Assembly: GCA_012035435.1 (NCBI GenBank)
Contig: JAAUPH010000159.1
Location: 1-6,038 of the forward strand
Source of the DNA: Sphingopyxis sp.
Lineage (GTDB): Bacteria > Pseudomonadota > Alphaproteobacteria > Sphingomonadales > Sphingomonadaceae
Length of the DNA: 6,038 nt
Direction of reading: 5' to 3'
Part shown: positions 1 through 4,874 of the stretch, piece after piece
Layout: each line of letters begins with the position of its first letter
How positions within the stretch are numbered: position 1 is the stretch's first letter
The notes under the pieces: model-generated
Databases searched by the model: none
Seen by the model: the letters and a program-made list of their open reading frames with translations, nothing else
Told to the model about the DNA's origin: nothing
Position numbers and translations under genes: made by a program

Positions 1-314
1 ATCAGCACGTCGCAGGGCTGACATTGCAGCAGCGCGAGCGCGTCAGCGGTGCTCAGGCTGGGGGCGAGCACCAGCCCGGCCATAGCGCTATGCGCGCCCA
101 GCGTTTCGACCAGCGCTTCAAAGCTTTGGTCGCTCAGCGCTGGCCGGTCGATGATCACGCAGGCGCTGTCGATTCCCACCATAGTTTCGCAAAGCTCCCG
201 CGGATCGGCAAAGCCGCGGACGATGCGGTTCGCCTGTGCCGCCAGCTCGGTAAAGCAGGCAGCACGGCGGGCGGTGTCGGGGATGGCGAGCAAGATGGTG
301 TCGGTCTGGTCCAT
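1..314 (-). CDS. Partial gene, degenerate receiver-like N-terminal domain (C-terminus outside window)
   Basis: Reading leftward from the ATG at 314-312, about 104 codons run open off the left edge. The protein begins MDQTDTILLAIPDTARRAAC. A GGGG run sits a few bases before the ATG and can act as ribosome binding site. The pattern is that of a response-regulator receiver fold: a first hydrophobic strand (TILLAIPD), a second region ending in VIIDRPALSD where the phosphoacceptor Asp would sit, then a strand (GLVLAPS) where the family has a conserved Thr/Ser. The usual acidic pair after strand 1 is missing and Ala replaces the Thr, so I infer a pseudo-receiver, as in some FixJ/LuxR-type regulators. 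No DNA-binding domain is visible because the gene is truncated by the window. It is divergent from the lacI-type gene. An overlapping ATG at 325 in another frame gives a low-complexity R/P/S-rich protein and was not chosen. The CDS call is fairly good; the family call is tentative. Confidence 0.55.
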   Translation of the reverse strand, partial: MDQTDTILLAIPDTARRAACFTELAAQANRIVRGFADPRELCETMVGIDSACVIIDRPALSDQSFEALVETLGAHSAMAGLVLAPSLSTADALALLQCQPCDVL

Positions 315-398
315 GCCCCGATCATGACTCGACTGCGGCGGTTACGTAAGCACAACTGCCTCCGCGCTGACACCGATATGGTGCCGATCTTACCGCTA

Positions 399-410
399 TT
401 GGTTTACCAA
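399..410. promoter_or_regulatory. Operator-like inverted repeat between divergent genes
   Basis: The sequence TTGGT-TT-ACCAA is a perfect 5-bp inverted repeat with a 2-bp centre. It lies in the 231-bp divergent spacer between the left-edge gene and the lacI-type gene. The TGGTnnACCA form is known from FadR/UxuR-type GntR operators, and short palindromes are also typical of LacI-family autoregulation. A second, shorter palindrome TTACGTAA with central CG lies at 342-349, 28 bp upstream of the leftward ATG. Either could bind the neighbouring repressor. I saw no convincing -35/-10 pair in this spacer, so the role is inferred from symmetry and position. Confidence 0.35.
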
Positions 411-545
411 AATTCACTTGAAGCATATGTTCAGCCCGCTCAGCGATTGTAATTAGCGCCTGCCGAATAGAATGATTTCAATGGGTTTTACTTTTTTGCA
501 GCCACCGCTTGCCTTCCTTTGCAAACCGCCGCAAATACCGCGGCC

Positions 546-1559
546 ATGGAAACTGTTTCACGGGTCCGTAACATTACCGATCTCGCACGCCTCGCCGGGG
601 TGTCGGCCGGCACGGTTTCGCGGGCGTTGGCCAATTCGCCGCTGATCGCTGAACGAACCCGTGCCCGCATTCAGGCGCTTGCCCGCGAACATGATTTTCG
701 GCCTAACGTCCTGGCCCGCAATCTGCGCAACCAGCGAACCGGTGCGATCGGTGTTCTGATCCCTCTGGGACATGAAACTGCCCAGCACATCTCTGATCCC
801 TTTTTCATGACGCTGCTTGGCCATTTGGCCGATGCGCTGACCACCCGCGGCTATGACCTGTTGCTGTCGCGCGTGATCCCGACCAACGCTGACTGGTTGG
901 GTGATGTGACCAATTCGGGGCGTGTCGATGGCGTGATCCTGATTGGCCAGTCGGACCAGACCGAGGTGATTGACCATGTTGCGTCACGCTATTTGCCCTT
1001 GGTGGTCTGGGGCGCCAATCGGCCCGACCAACGGCATTGCTCGGTAGGCACCGACAATCGCAAGGGCGGTGAACTGGCCGCCCGCCATTTGCTCGAACGC
1101 GGTGCGCGGCGGCTGGCCTTTTTTGGCGACCCAACCGCGCCCGAGATTGCGGAACGTTTTGCAGGGGTTCAGGCCGCGTTGGCGGCTACGGGAAGGGGCG
1201 GCGATGTGACGGTCGTTCCCGCCAATCTGCTGGCCGATACGGCTCATGACAAGATCGGTGCGTGGTTGGCCCAGACGGACCTTGTCCCCGATGGCATTGT
1301 CGCGGCGTCTGATGTGATCGCGATGGCTGCATTGCGCGCACTGGCCGAGCGCGGCCATCATGTTCCCACCGATGTGCGGGTTGTCGGGTATGACGATCTG
1401 CCGCACGCTGGCCAGACGATGCCGCCGCTTACCACGATTCGGCAGGACCTGGTCGTCGGCGCAGCACATCTTGTCGATCTGCTGCTCCGCCGTATCGGCG
1501 GCGAAGAAACGACGTCGGTGGTGATCGAACCCCAGCTCGTAGTACGCGGATCAAGTTAG
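546..1559 (+). CDS. LacI-family transcriptional repressor
   Basis: This 337-aa protein has the full LacI-family layout. An N-terminal helix-turn-helix occupies about residues 9-28 (ITDLARLAGVSAGTVSRAL). It is followed by the hinge helix region with RPNVLARNLR at 52-61, then the two-lobed sugar-binding-protein-like effector domain. Recognisable family signatures are DGVILIG (128-134), GTDNRKGGELAARHLLERGA (168-187), DGIVAASDVIAMAALRAL (249-266), VVGYDD (279-284) and PPLTTIRQD (293-301). I chose the ATG at 546 rather than the in-frame TTG at 519, because it places the HTH at the usual distance from the start; neither has a clear Shine-Dalgarno. Members usually dimerise, bind a palindromic operator and are released by a sugar or related ligand. 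The ligand cannot be read here, and no catabolic genes are in the window. The gene ends 15 bp before the displaced tRNA 3' end, so its downstream neighbourhood was changed by the insertion. Confidence 0.95.
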   Translation: METVSRVRNITDLARLAGVSAGTVSRALANSPLIAERTRARIQALAREHDFRPNVLARNLRNQRTGAIGVLIPLGHETAQHISDPFFMTLLGHLADALTTRGYDLLLSRVIPTNADWLGDVTNSGRVDGVILIGQSDQTEVIDHVASRYLPLVVWGANRPDQRHCSVGTDNRKGGELAARHLLERGARRLAFFGDPTAPEIAERFAGVQAALAATGRGGDVTVVPANLLADTAHDKIGAWLAQTDLVPDGIVAASDVIAMAALRALAERGHHVPTDVRVVGYDDLPHAGQTMPPLTTIRQDLVVGAAHLVDLLLRRIGGEETTSVVIEPQLVVRGSS

Positions 1560-1574
1560 CCGCGCCGCAAGCAA

Positions 1575-1594
1575 TGGAGCGGGTGAAGGGAATC
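1575..1594. repeat. att core, left copy (displaced tRNA-Gly 3' end)
   Basis: TGGAGCGGGTGAAGGGAATC is identical to the last 20 bases of the tRNA-Gly gene (complement strand), comprising CCA, discriminator base, acceptor 3' strand and part of the T arm. Identity stops at both sides: A versus G at the base before, T versus G at the base after. No D arm or anticodon arm is present here, so this is not a second tRNA. It marks the chromosome-element junction behind the lacI-type gene. Confidence 0.85.
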
Positions 1595-1609
1595 TGCTCC
1601 CTTTTTCAC
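1584..1609 (+). terminator. Putative rho-independent terminator of the lacI-type gene
   Basis: AGGGA (1587-1591) pairs with TCCCT (1598-1602) around a 6-nt loop, and a run of five T follows (1602-1606). The outer bases GTGA and TCAC extend the stem with a small bulge. The left arm belongs to the displaced tRNA 3' end, while the right arm and T-run lie inside the mobile element, so the hairpin spans the att junction. It lies 24 bp after the lacI stop on the same strand. On the other strand there is no U-tract after the stem. Confidence 0.5.
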
Positions 1610-1629
1610 TCATTCTCAAGTAACTGTTT

Positions 1630-1764
1630 CTACACGCTTTTATAAGCATCCAAGCGCCATTGTGCACAACTGTGTGCGCAGGTCAATGCGCAAGTGATCA
1701 TTGCCACTTTAAGTTCAGGCGCGGCCGCAGCGTTTGCACTTTGTAGCTCGGCCTCGAACTTCAC
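1630..1764 (-). CDS. Small 44-aa ORF coupled to the relaxase stop (doubtful)
   Basis: A GTG codon at 1764-1762 overlaps the relaxase TGA in a GTGA arrangement typical of translational coupling, with GAGGG four bases upstream as ribosome binding site. The reading frame gives 44 residues, from KFEAELQSANAAAAPELK through CALTCAHSCAQWR to a TAG at 1632-1630. The C-rich CAxx pattern comes from the 12-bp repeat array, because 12 bp equals four codons, and the same CAHSCA peptide would be read from the right array. This makes coding by chance quite possible. I do not recognise the product. No membrane segment or domain is apparent. Confidence 0.25.
   Translation of the reverse strand: MKFEAELQSANAAAAPELKVAMITCALTCAHSCAQWRLDAYKSV
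1661..1692. repeat. Left array of three 12-bp-spaced TGCRCA units (putative arm-type sites)
   Basis: Hexamers TGCACA, TGCGCA and TGCGCA start at 1663, 1675 and 1687, a strict 12-bp period. The stretch 1661-1681 matches 4788-4808 near the other end of the element at 20 of 21 positions, in direct orientation. The array begins 68 bp inside the left att core. Its match in spacing and distance to the right array suggests integrase or excisionase arm binding sites; iterons for a replication protein are the alternative. Confidence 0.6.
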
Positions 1765-3797
1765 CGACCCTCAGATTTGTCGAGTTGTGCCATCGCTGCG
1801 GCAATTCCAGACTTCTGCACATCCAGCTGCTGCTTCCGCTCGGGCCGCAATGTCTCGATCTCCGCCGCAATATCTTGAAGCTTATCGCCCGCGATCTGCG
1901 CCGCAGCTCTCATACTCTGGGCGGAAACAGCCAGCCGCACCACGGCAAGCGTATTTTCTGAGACGGGGCGGCCGTAGTTGACCGTTGCCTCGGCCCAACC
2001 GTCTGCCCGCTTGAACAACAGTCGCTCGTCCACAAATTTGACCTCGAGCCGCCCGCTTACAACATCGTGTAACAGCTTTCGCTCAGCCTGCGCCTGAGCC
2101 TTAGCCGTGTCAATTCGCGTGGTATCGAGTTCAATGGTAGATTTCTCGTGCTCGAGCTTCTGAAAGTCGCGCCAGTGCTGGTCTTTCGCTTGCACGAGCG
2201 CCTCCTCGCGCCGCTTCAGCTCGGCAGTCGTGGCAATTTGATCGATACGTTCCTGCACGGTTTTTTGGTGTTCGGCGTCTAATGCCGTCCGCCGCTGAAC
2301 AAGCATTTCCTTCTGTCGGCTCAGGTCATCGGCCACGGAGAGCAAATTCTTCTCGGCGCCGAGAACAGCTTCTTCCCGCTTCGACACTTCGGCACGCTGC
2401 TCAACCGTTCGGTGCTGTAGGGCCTCGGTCTCAAGCGCAGTATTGCGCATAGCTCTTTCGCGGGCCTCTAATTTATCATGCAGCGTTATCGTTTCCTGTT
2501 CACGCCGCCGGATGACAGCGGATTGCGCGTCCAGCAGCGCGGTGCGCTTTGCAACCGCAAGCTCGCGCGTCCGCACCTGCACTAAGCGCGCTCGCATCCG
2601 TTGGAACAAGATCGCTAGCCGTTGCCGTGATCGGCGTGTGTGCAGAATCAGCGATTTGATCAAGCGCATAGGCTCGGACCATGTGGTTGCCGCCACCCGC
2701 CGTTCATCTGGAGTTTTTGCAACTGCGGCACTGTCTGCGGACAGCGGTTCGCGGGGATCAGCGTGACGACGAAGCAGGCGGAACTGCACTTCATGGTCGG
2801 CCATTTGCTTCGCAAGAGCAATTTGCTGGCCTGCTAGGTCATTTTCTCGAAGCGTGAGATCAGCCGCTTGTCGTTTCGTGGCCTGCTCAACGTCTGACAA
2901 CTTTTTCGCGCGCGCTTGGATTTCGATTTCGCGTTGAGCCGCAGTAGCCTCTGCAAGCGCCAGTTGATCCCTTCGCGATTGGGCGGCGGCTTGTTCGTTT
3001 TCGAGAAGGCCAACGTCGCGCGTAAATTCCAGGACCCGGAATTCGAGTTCGGCCTCGGCGCGGGCCAGCCTCTCTCTTCTCTCGATCAGCTCGGCTTCCT
3101 GGTTATCAAGCTTTGTCTGCCGAGCGTCCAGCTGCTCTCGATACTCCTTTAACGGAGTATGGCGTTTGCCCTGGCCAACCGAATCTTCACCCCGGGCCAG
3201 GCCAAAATGCTCTACTGCGCGGTGATAGGAAGTCTGGAGGTCGCGGAACGCGCAACGGCCGCTACCCATCACGCGGTCGTAGGATTGACGCCACACTTTC
3301 GGCGCTTCCAGCTCCTCCTTTTTGCGTCTGGCCTCTCCCTCCAGTGTTGCTGGCTTGGCGCCACGCTTGCGCACGATGTCCTTGTAAACCGGCAGGCAAA
3401 TGGCGTGGATGTGCGGCGTGCTCTCATCAAGATGGAGCGTAGCCGAAATCAAGCCGGGGCCGTGCTTCTTGCGCAAGAAGGCAAGATTGCAGTCAACCCA
3501 ATCTTGCTGCATCTTGGGATCTATGCCGTGGAACCATTCGGGGGAGGCAGAGATGACGTACTCCACGGCAGTCACTTTGGCCGGGTCCGGTTTCAAGCCG
3601 AGCGAATTAAGCGTTCGCTTCGCATGTTGGGCCACCGAGATGGGTCCGCGCGGTATCAGTTCGATGGGCGGTGGACGGCCTTCGATCGTCGAGCTTACCC
3701 GCTGGTCGCGCACATTGTGGCGGCTGGCCTCGATCAAGTCAGACCAAGTCTTGAGGCGTTCGCAGCGCACGATGGCGTAAAGCTTTTTTTCAGTCAT
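1761..3797 (-). CDS. MobV-family (Mob_Pre) relaxase with long coiled-coil tail
   Basis: This 678-aa mobilisation protein would nick one strand at oriT and lead it into a recipient. The start chosen is the ATG at 3797-3795, with GAGGG close upstream; a longer frame to 3839 adds 14 residues with no good start context. The catalytic domain is about residues 1-220. It has HNVR at 27-30, matching the HNxR motif whose first His is the nucleophile in MobM of pMV158, and HLDESTPHIH at 122-131, the HxDExxPHxH metal-binding motif. LARGEDSVGQGKRH near 200-213 matches the family's RG..GS..KH region. From about 220 to 600 the protein is almost entirely heptad-rich E/R/Q/A helix, broken near 345-375, and it ends with a short mixed tail. 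Family members are usually some 400-500 aa, so the tail is unusually long. It is the only enzyme recognised in the element. Pre proteins are also known for plasmid recombination at their recognition sites, so a role in recombination cannot be excluded. Confidence 0.92.
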   Translation of the reverse strand: MTEKKLYAIVRCERLKTWSDLIEASRHNVRDQRVSSTIEGRPPPIELIPRGPISVAQHAKRTLNSLGLKPDPAKVTAVEYVISASPEWFHGIDPKMQQDWVDCNLAFLRKKHGPGLISATLHLDESTPHIHAICLPVYKDIVRKRGAKPATLEGEARRKKEELEAPKVWRQSYDRVMGSGRCAFRDLQTSYHRAVEHFGLARGEDSVGQGKRHTPLKEYREQLDARQTKLDNQEAELIERRERLARAEAELEFRVLEFTRDVGLLENEQAAAQSRRDQLALAEATAAQREIEIQARAKKLSDVEQATKRQAADLTLRENDLAGQQIALAKQMADHEVQFRLLRRHADPREPLSADSAAVAKTPDERRVAATTWSEPMRLIKSLILHTRRSRQRLAILFQRMRARLVQVRTRELAVAKRTALLDAQSAVIRRREQETITLHDKLEARERAMRNTALETEALQHRTVEQRAEVSKREEAVLGAEKNLLSVADDLSRQKEMLVQRRTALDAEHQKTVQERIDQIATTAELKRREEALVQAKDQHWRDFQKLEHEKSTIELDTTRIDTAKAQAQAERKLLHDVVSGRLEVKFVDERLLFKRADGWAEATVNYGRPVSENTLAVVRLAVSAQSMRAAAQIAGDKLQDIAAEIETLRPERKQQLDVQKSGIAAAMAQLDKSEGR

Positions 3798-3824
3798 GTC
3801 CCTCAATCCGGATAGGTCATTACA

Positions 3825-3853
3825 ATTTCGACAGTTCACTCACTCTGGGTCAA
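3825..3853 (-). promoter_or_regulatory. Candidate promoter of the relaxase gene
   Basis: On the leftward strand TTGACC (3853-3848) is a good -35 element. A 17-bp spacer separates it from CGAAAT (3830-3825), a weak -10. The relaxase ATG follows 28 bp later at 3797. The -35 hexamer lies inside one arm of the 10-bp inverted repeat at 3847-3869, so a protein bound to the palindrome would block it. The call rests on hexamer similarity and spacing only. Confidence 0.35.
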
Positions 3854-3869
3854 TTCTCTGAATTGACCC
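3847..3869. repeat. Perfect 10+3+10 bp palindrome upstream of the relaxase (oriT or operator candidate)
   Basis: GGGTCAATTC and GAATTGACCC are perfect reverse complements separated by TCT. In MobV plasmids such as pMV158, oriT is an inverted-repeat region directly upstream of mob that overlaps its promoter, and the relaxase represses its own gene there. The position 50 bp before the relaxase start and the overlap with the TTGACC hexamer fit that model. I see no certain match to a known MobV nick sequence, so oriT is an inference. Confidence 0.5.
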
Positions 3870-3902
3870 CGTTCGCTGCACGTCGCGACCGTGCATGGGT
3901 GG

Positions 3903-3953
3903 CCCTTTGCTTGCGCGGCGGGCCAGCATCGTCGCCAGACGATGCGCAAAGGG
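3903..3953. repeat. Nested hairpin 1 of the structured block
   Basis: CCCTTTGC (3903-3910) pairs with GCAAAGGG (3946-3953). Inside it GCATCGTC (3926-3933) pairs with GACGATGC (3938-3945) around a GCCA loop. The two stems stack without a gap on the right-hand side and leave a 15-nt bulge (3911-3925) on the left. Sixteen perfect base pairs in 51 nt is well beyond chance expectation. Part of the bulge can pair with 3969-3975. Confidence 0.7.
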
Positions 3954-3974
3954 CAGCGCCAATGACCGGCGCAA

Positions 3975-4067
3975 GCCAGCAGGCGATTGCAGCCGCGTTC
4001 GCGGGACCAACATGATCCAGAGCCATCCGAGTGGATGGCGGGATCATGTCGGGCAATCGCTGTTGGC
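3975..4067. repeat. Branched palindrome 2 of the structured block
   Basis: The outer stem is GCGATTGC (3983-3990) with GCAATCGC (4053-4060). It extends outward through GCCAGCA/TGTTGGC (3975-3981 with 4061-4067) with one bulge and one G.T pair. Inside are a small hairpin CCGCG-TT-CGCGG (3993-4004) and a long arm: CATGATCC (4011-4018) with GGATCATG (4041-4048), then CCATCC (4023-4028) with GGATGG (4033-4038) around GAGT. The result is a three-way-junction fold. Confidence 0.7.
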
Positions 4068-4072
4068 CAAAG

Positions 4073-4087
4073 CGGCACGTCGTGCCG
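4073..4087. repeat. 15-bp palindrome 3 of the structured block
   Basis: CGGCACG and CGTGCCG are perfect reverse complements around a single T. As DNA it could bind a dimer. As a single strand the one-base centre would open to a small loop. Confidence 0.6.
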
Positions 4088-4113
4088 TCCGCCCGCTCAA
4101 ACGGTCGGTTAGG

Positions 4114-4131
4114 AGCGCCGGGTCCGGCGCT
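4114..4131. repeat. 18-bp palindrome 4 of the structured block
   Basis: AGCGCCGG (4114-4121) and CCGGCGCT (4124-4131) are perfect reverse complements separated by GT. No T-run follows on either strand, so a rho-independent terminator is unlikely. Confidence 0.6.
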
Positions 4132-4163
4132 GCATCCCCCCTGCGCGGCCGCCATGGGCGGGA

Positions 4164-4209
4164 TCGATATGTGCTGAGACCGGCCATTCGGCCGGTCGGC
4201 ACATATCGA
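4164..4209. repeat. 46-nt near-perfect hairpin 5 of the structured block
   Basis: TCGATATGTGC (4164-4174) pairs with GCACATATCGA (4199-4209). Inside it GACCGGCC (4178-4185) pairs with GGCCGGTC (4190-4197) around ATTC. The only unpaired bases are an internal TGA against G and the 4-nt loop, giving 19 base pairs. It lies 46 bp beyond the 155-aa gene's stop codon (on the leftward strand) and is the strongest single stem-loop in the window. Confidence 0.75.
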
Positions 4210-4244
4210 GCGCAAGGGGAAAGCATGGCGGACGATCACAGCCA

Positions 4245-4263
4245 CGTTCTGCACGTCAGAACG
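4245..4263 (-). repeat. Inverted repeat over the stop codon of the 155-aa gene
   Basis: CGTTCTG (4245-4251) and CAGAACG (4257-4263) are perfect reverse complements with a 5-nt loop. The TGA of the 155-aa gene is inside the structure. No U-tract follows leftward, so it may protect or attenuate the transcript rather than end it. It could instead be part of the adjoining structured block. Confidence 0.45.
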
Positions 4264-4723
4264 GGACTTCATCATCGGCCGCTACGCGGCTCACTGGAGT
4301 GGCAAGTGTGGGGTTTTCCCAGTGATCGGACGCGCTCGCTTCTTGCTCGCGTGCAATCTCTTCCATGTCCTCAACGGTCAGGGTGACGGATCCGTCGATT
4401 GCCCGCGCGCTGCGGTCGTCATCGTCCCAATCATATGTGACCTGACGATGGGACAGTTTGCCGCCTGCCCGAAGAAGCGCCAATTCGCCGCGCGCCATGT
4501 CGCGCTCTTGCGACACCGACGCCAACCGGGTTTCAAGTTCGATGATCTTCCTGTTGATGTCGGCGGCGTGCCAGTTTCGCGCCAACTCCGCCAACTCGTC
4601 CCATCGATCAGGTGCACGCACTGGATCGAATGGAGTTCGGCTGGCCTCGTATAAATCTGAATTCAGCCGGATGAGGGCAGCATAGGTCTCAAGGCTGCCC
4701 TGATTGTTGAACGCCTCGCGCAT
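4256..4723 (-). CDS. 155-aa element protein of unknown family, coiled coil and SSB-like acidic tail
   Basis: I do not recognise the family. The frame is open far upstream through the tRNA, but 4723 is the first ATG past the tRNA and no GTG or TTG lies between. The Shine-Dalgarno is weak (GCGCGAG). Residues about 1-60 are mixed and probably helical, with aromatic and acidic content. About 60-90 (NRKIIELETRLASVSQERDM) is a short coiled coil. Then come an acidic patch, TYDWDDDD, a second helical segment (VEDMEEIAREQEA) and a disordered tail ending ADDEVPF. That end resembles the DDxPF tip of bacterial SSB, which docks PriA, RecO, Exo I and the Pol III chi subunit, but there is no OB fold here. 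The gene sits between the right arm-site array and the structured block, in the same direction as the relaxase and tRNA. It may be an accessory to transfer, excision or replication. The CDS call is supported by amino-acid composition and length. Confidence 0.75.
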   Translation of the reverse strand: MREAFNNQGSLETYAALIRLNSDLYEASRTPFDPVRAPDRWDELAELARNWHAADINRKIIELETRLASVSQERDMARGELALLRAGGKLSHRQVTYDWDDDDRSARAIDGSVTLTVEDMEEIAREQEASASDHWENPTLATPVSRVAADDEVPF

Positions 4724-4775
4724 CTCGCGCGCAGAGGGTAGGCGTTTGTGCTGCCCGTAACCCCCACGCCAAGCT

Positions 4776-4808
4776 GGTGCACAGTCGTGTGCACAGCTGT
4801 GTGCGCAG
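4776..4808. repeat. Right array of three 12-bp-spaced TGCRCA units (putative arm-type sites)
   Basis: Hexamers TGCACA, TGCACA and TGCGCA start at 4778, 4790 and 4802, again at strict 12-bp period and in the same direction as the left array. The array ends 67 bp before the right att core. It also lies 55 bp upstream of the 155-aa start, so binding there could regulate that gene. The presence of a matching array at the other end, where no promoter is needed, favours an att-arm role. Confidence 0.6.
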
Positions 4809-4874
4809 CGAAGATTCGCGGCAGCCTTCGGATGCGCCCGAAAGCGTTGCAGATCAAAGACTTGATACGAAAAG

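Larger units (their letters stand above)
3870..4255. other. Palindrome-packed non-coding block between the two element genes
   Basis: This 386-bp stretch between the relaxase promoter and the 155-aa gene has at least seven strong inverted repeats, several nested. They include 3877-3895 (TGCACG/CGTGCA), 3903-3953, 3956-3972 (GCGCC/GGCGC), 3975-4067, 4073-4087, 4114-4131, 4149-4161 (CCGCC-ATG-GGCGG) and 4164-4209. CTTGCGC (3910-3916) is also perfectly complementary to GCGCAAG (3969-3975), which would give a pseudoknot or an alternative fold. Open frames exist on both strands but look non-coding. Candidate roles are oriT, double- or single-strand replication origin, or a structured RNA made from the leftward transcript. 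I do not recognise it as any named RNA class, and no group II intron domain V was apparent. Confidence 0.6.

Noticed and set aside
519..545. TTG start for the lacI-type gene
   Set aside because: It has no Shine-Dalgarno and adds nine residues before a normal LacI N-terminus; the ATG at 546 fits the family better.
1575..1594. A second tRNA or tRNA pseudogene behind lacI
   Set aside because: Only the last 20 bases match; no D arm, anticodon arm or 5' acceptor strand follows, so it is an att repeat.
3159..3815. Rightward 218-codon frame opposite the relaxase
   Set aside because: It lies antisense to the conserved MobV catalytic domain, which explains the open frame.
3870..4255. Integron attC array or CRISPR array
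   Set aside because: The palindromes differ from each other in sequence and length, have no regular spacing, and show no attC core sites or repeat-spacer pattern.
3850..4275. Leftward 141-codon frame in the structured block
   Set aside because: Composition follows the inverted repeats, there is no recognisable domain or ribosome binding site, and it overlaps the end of the 155-aa gene.
4224..4386. Rightward ATG with a good AAGGGG site just after the large hairpin
   Set aside because: The spacing is attractive, but the 54-aa product (MADDHSHVLHVRTGLHHRPL...) has no family features and is mostly antisense to the 155-aa gene.
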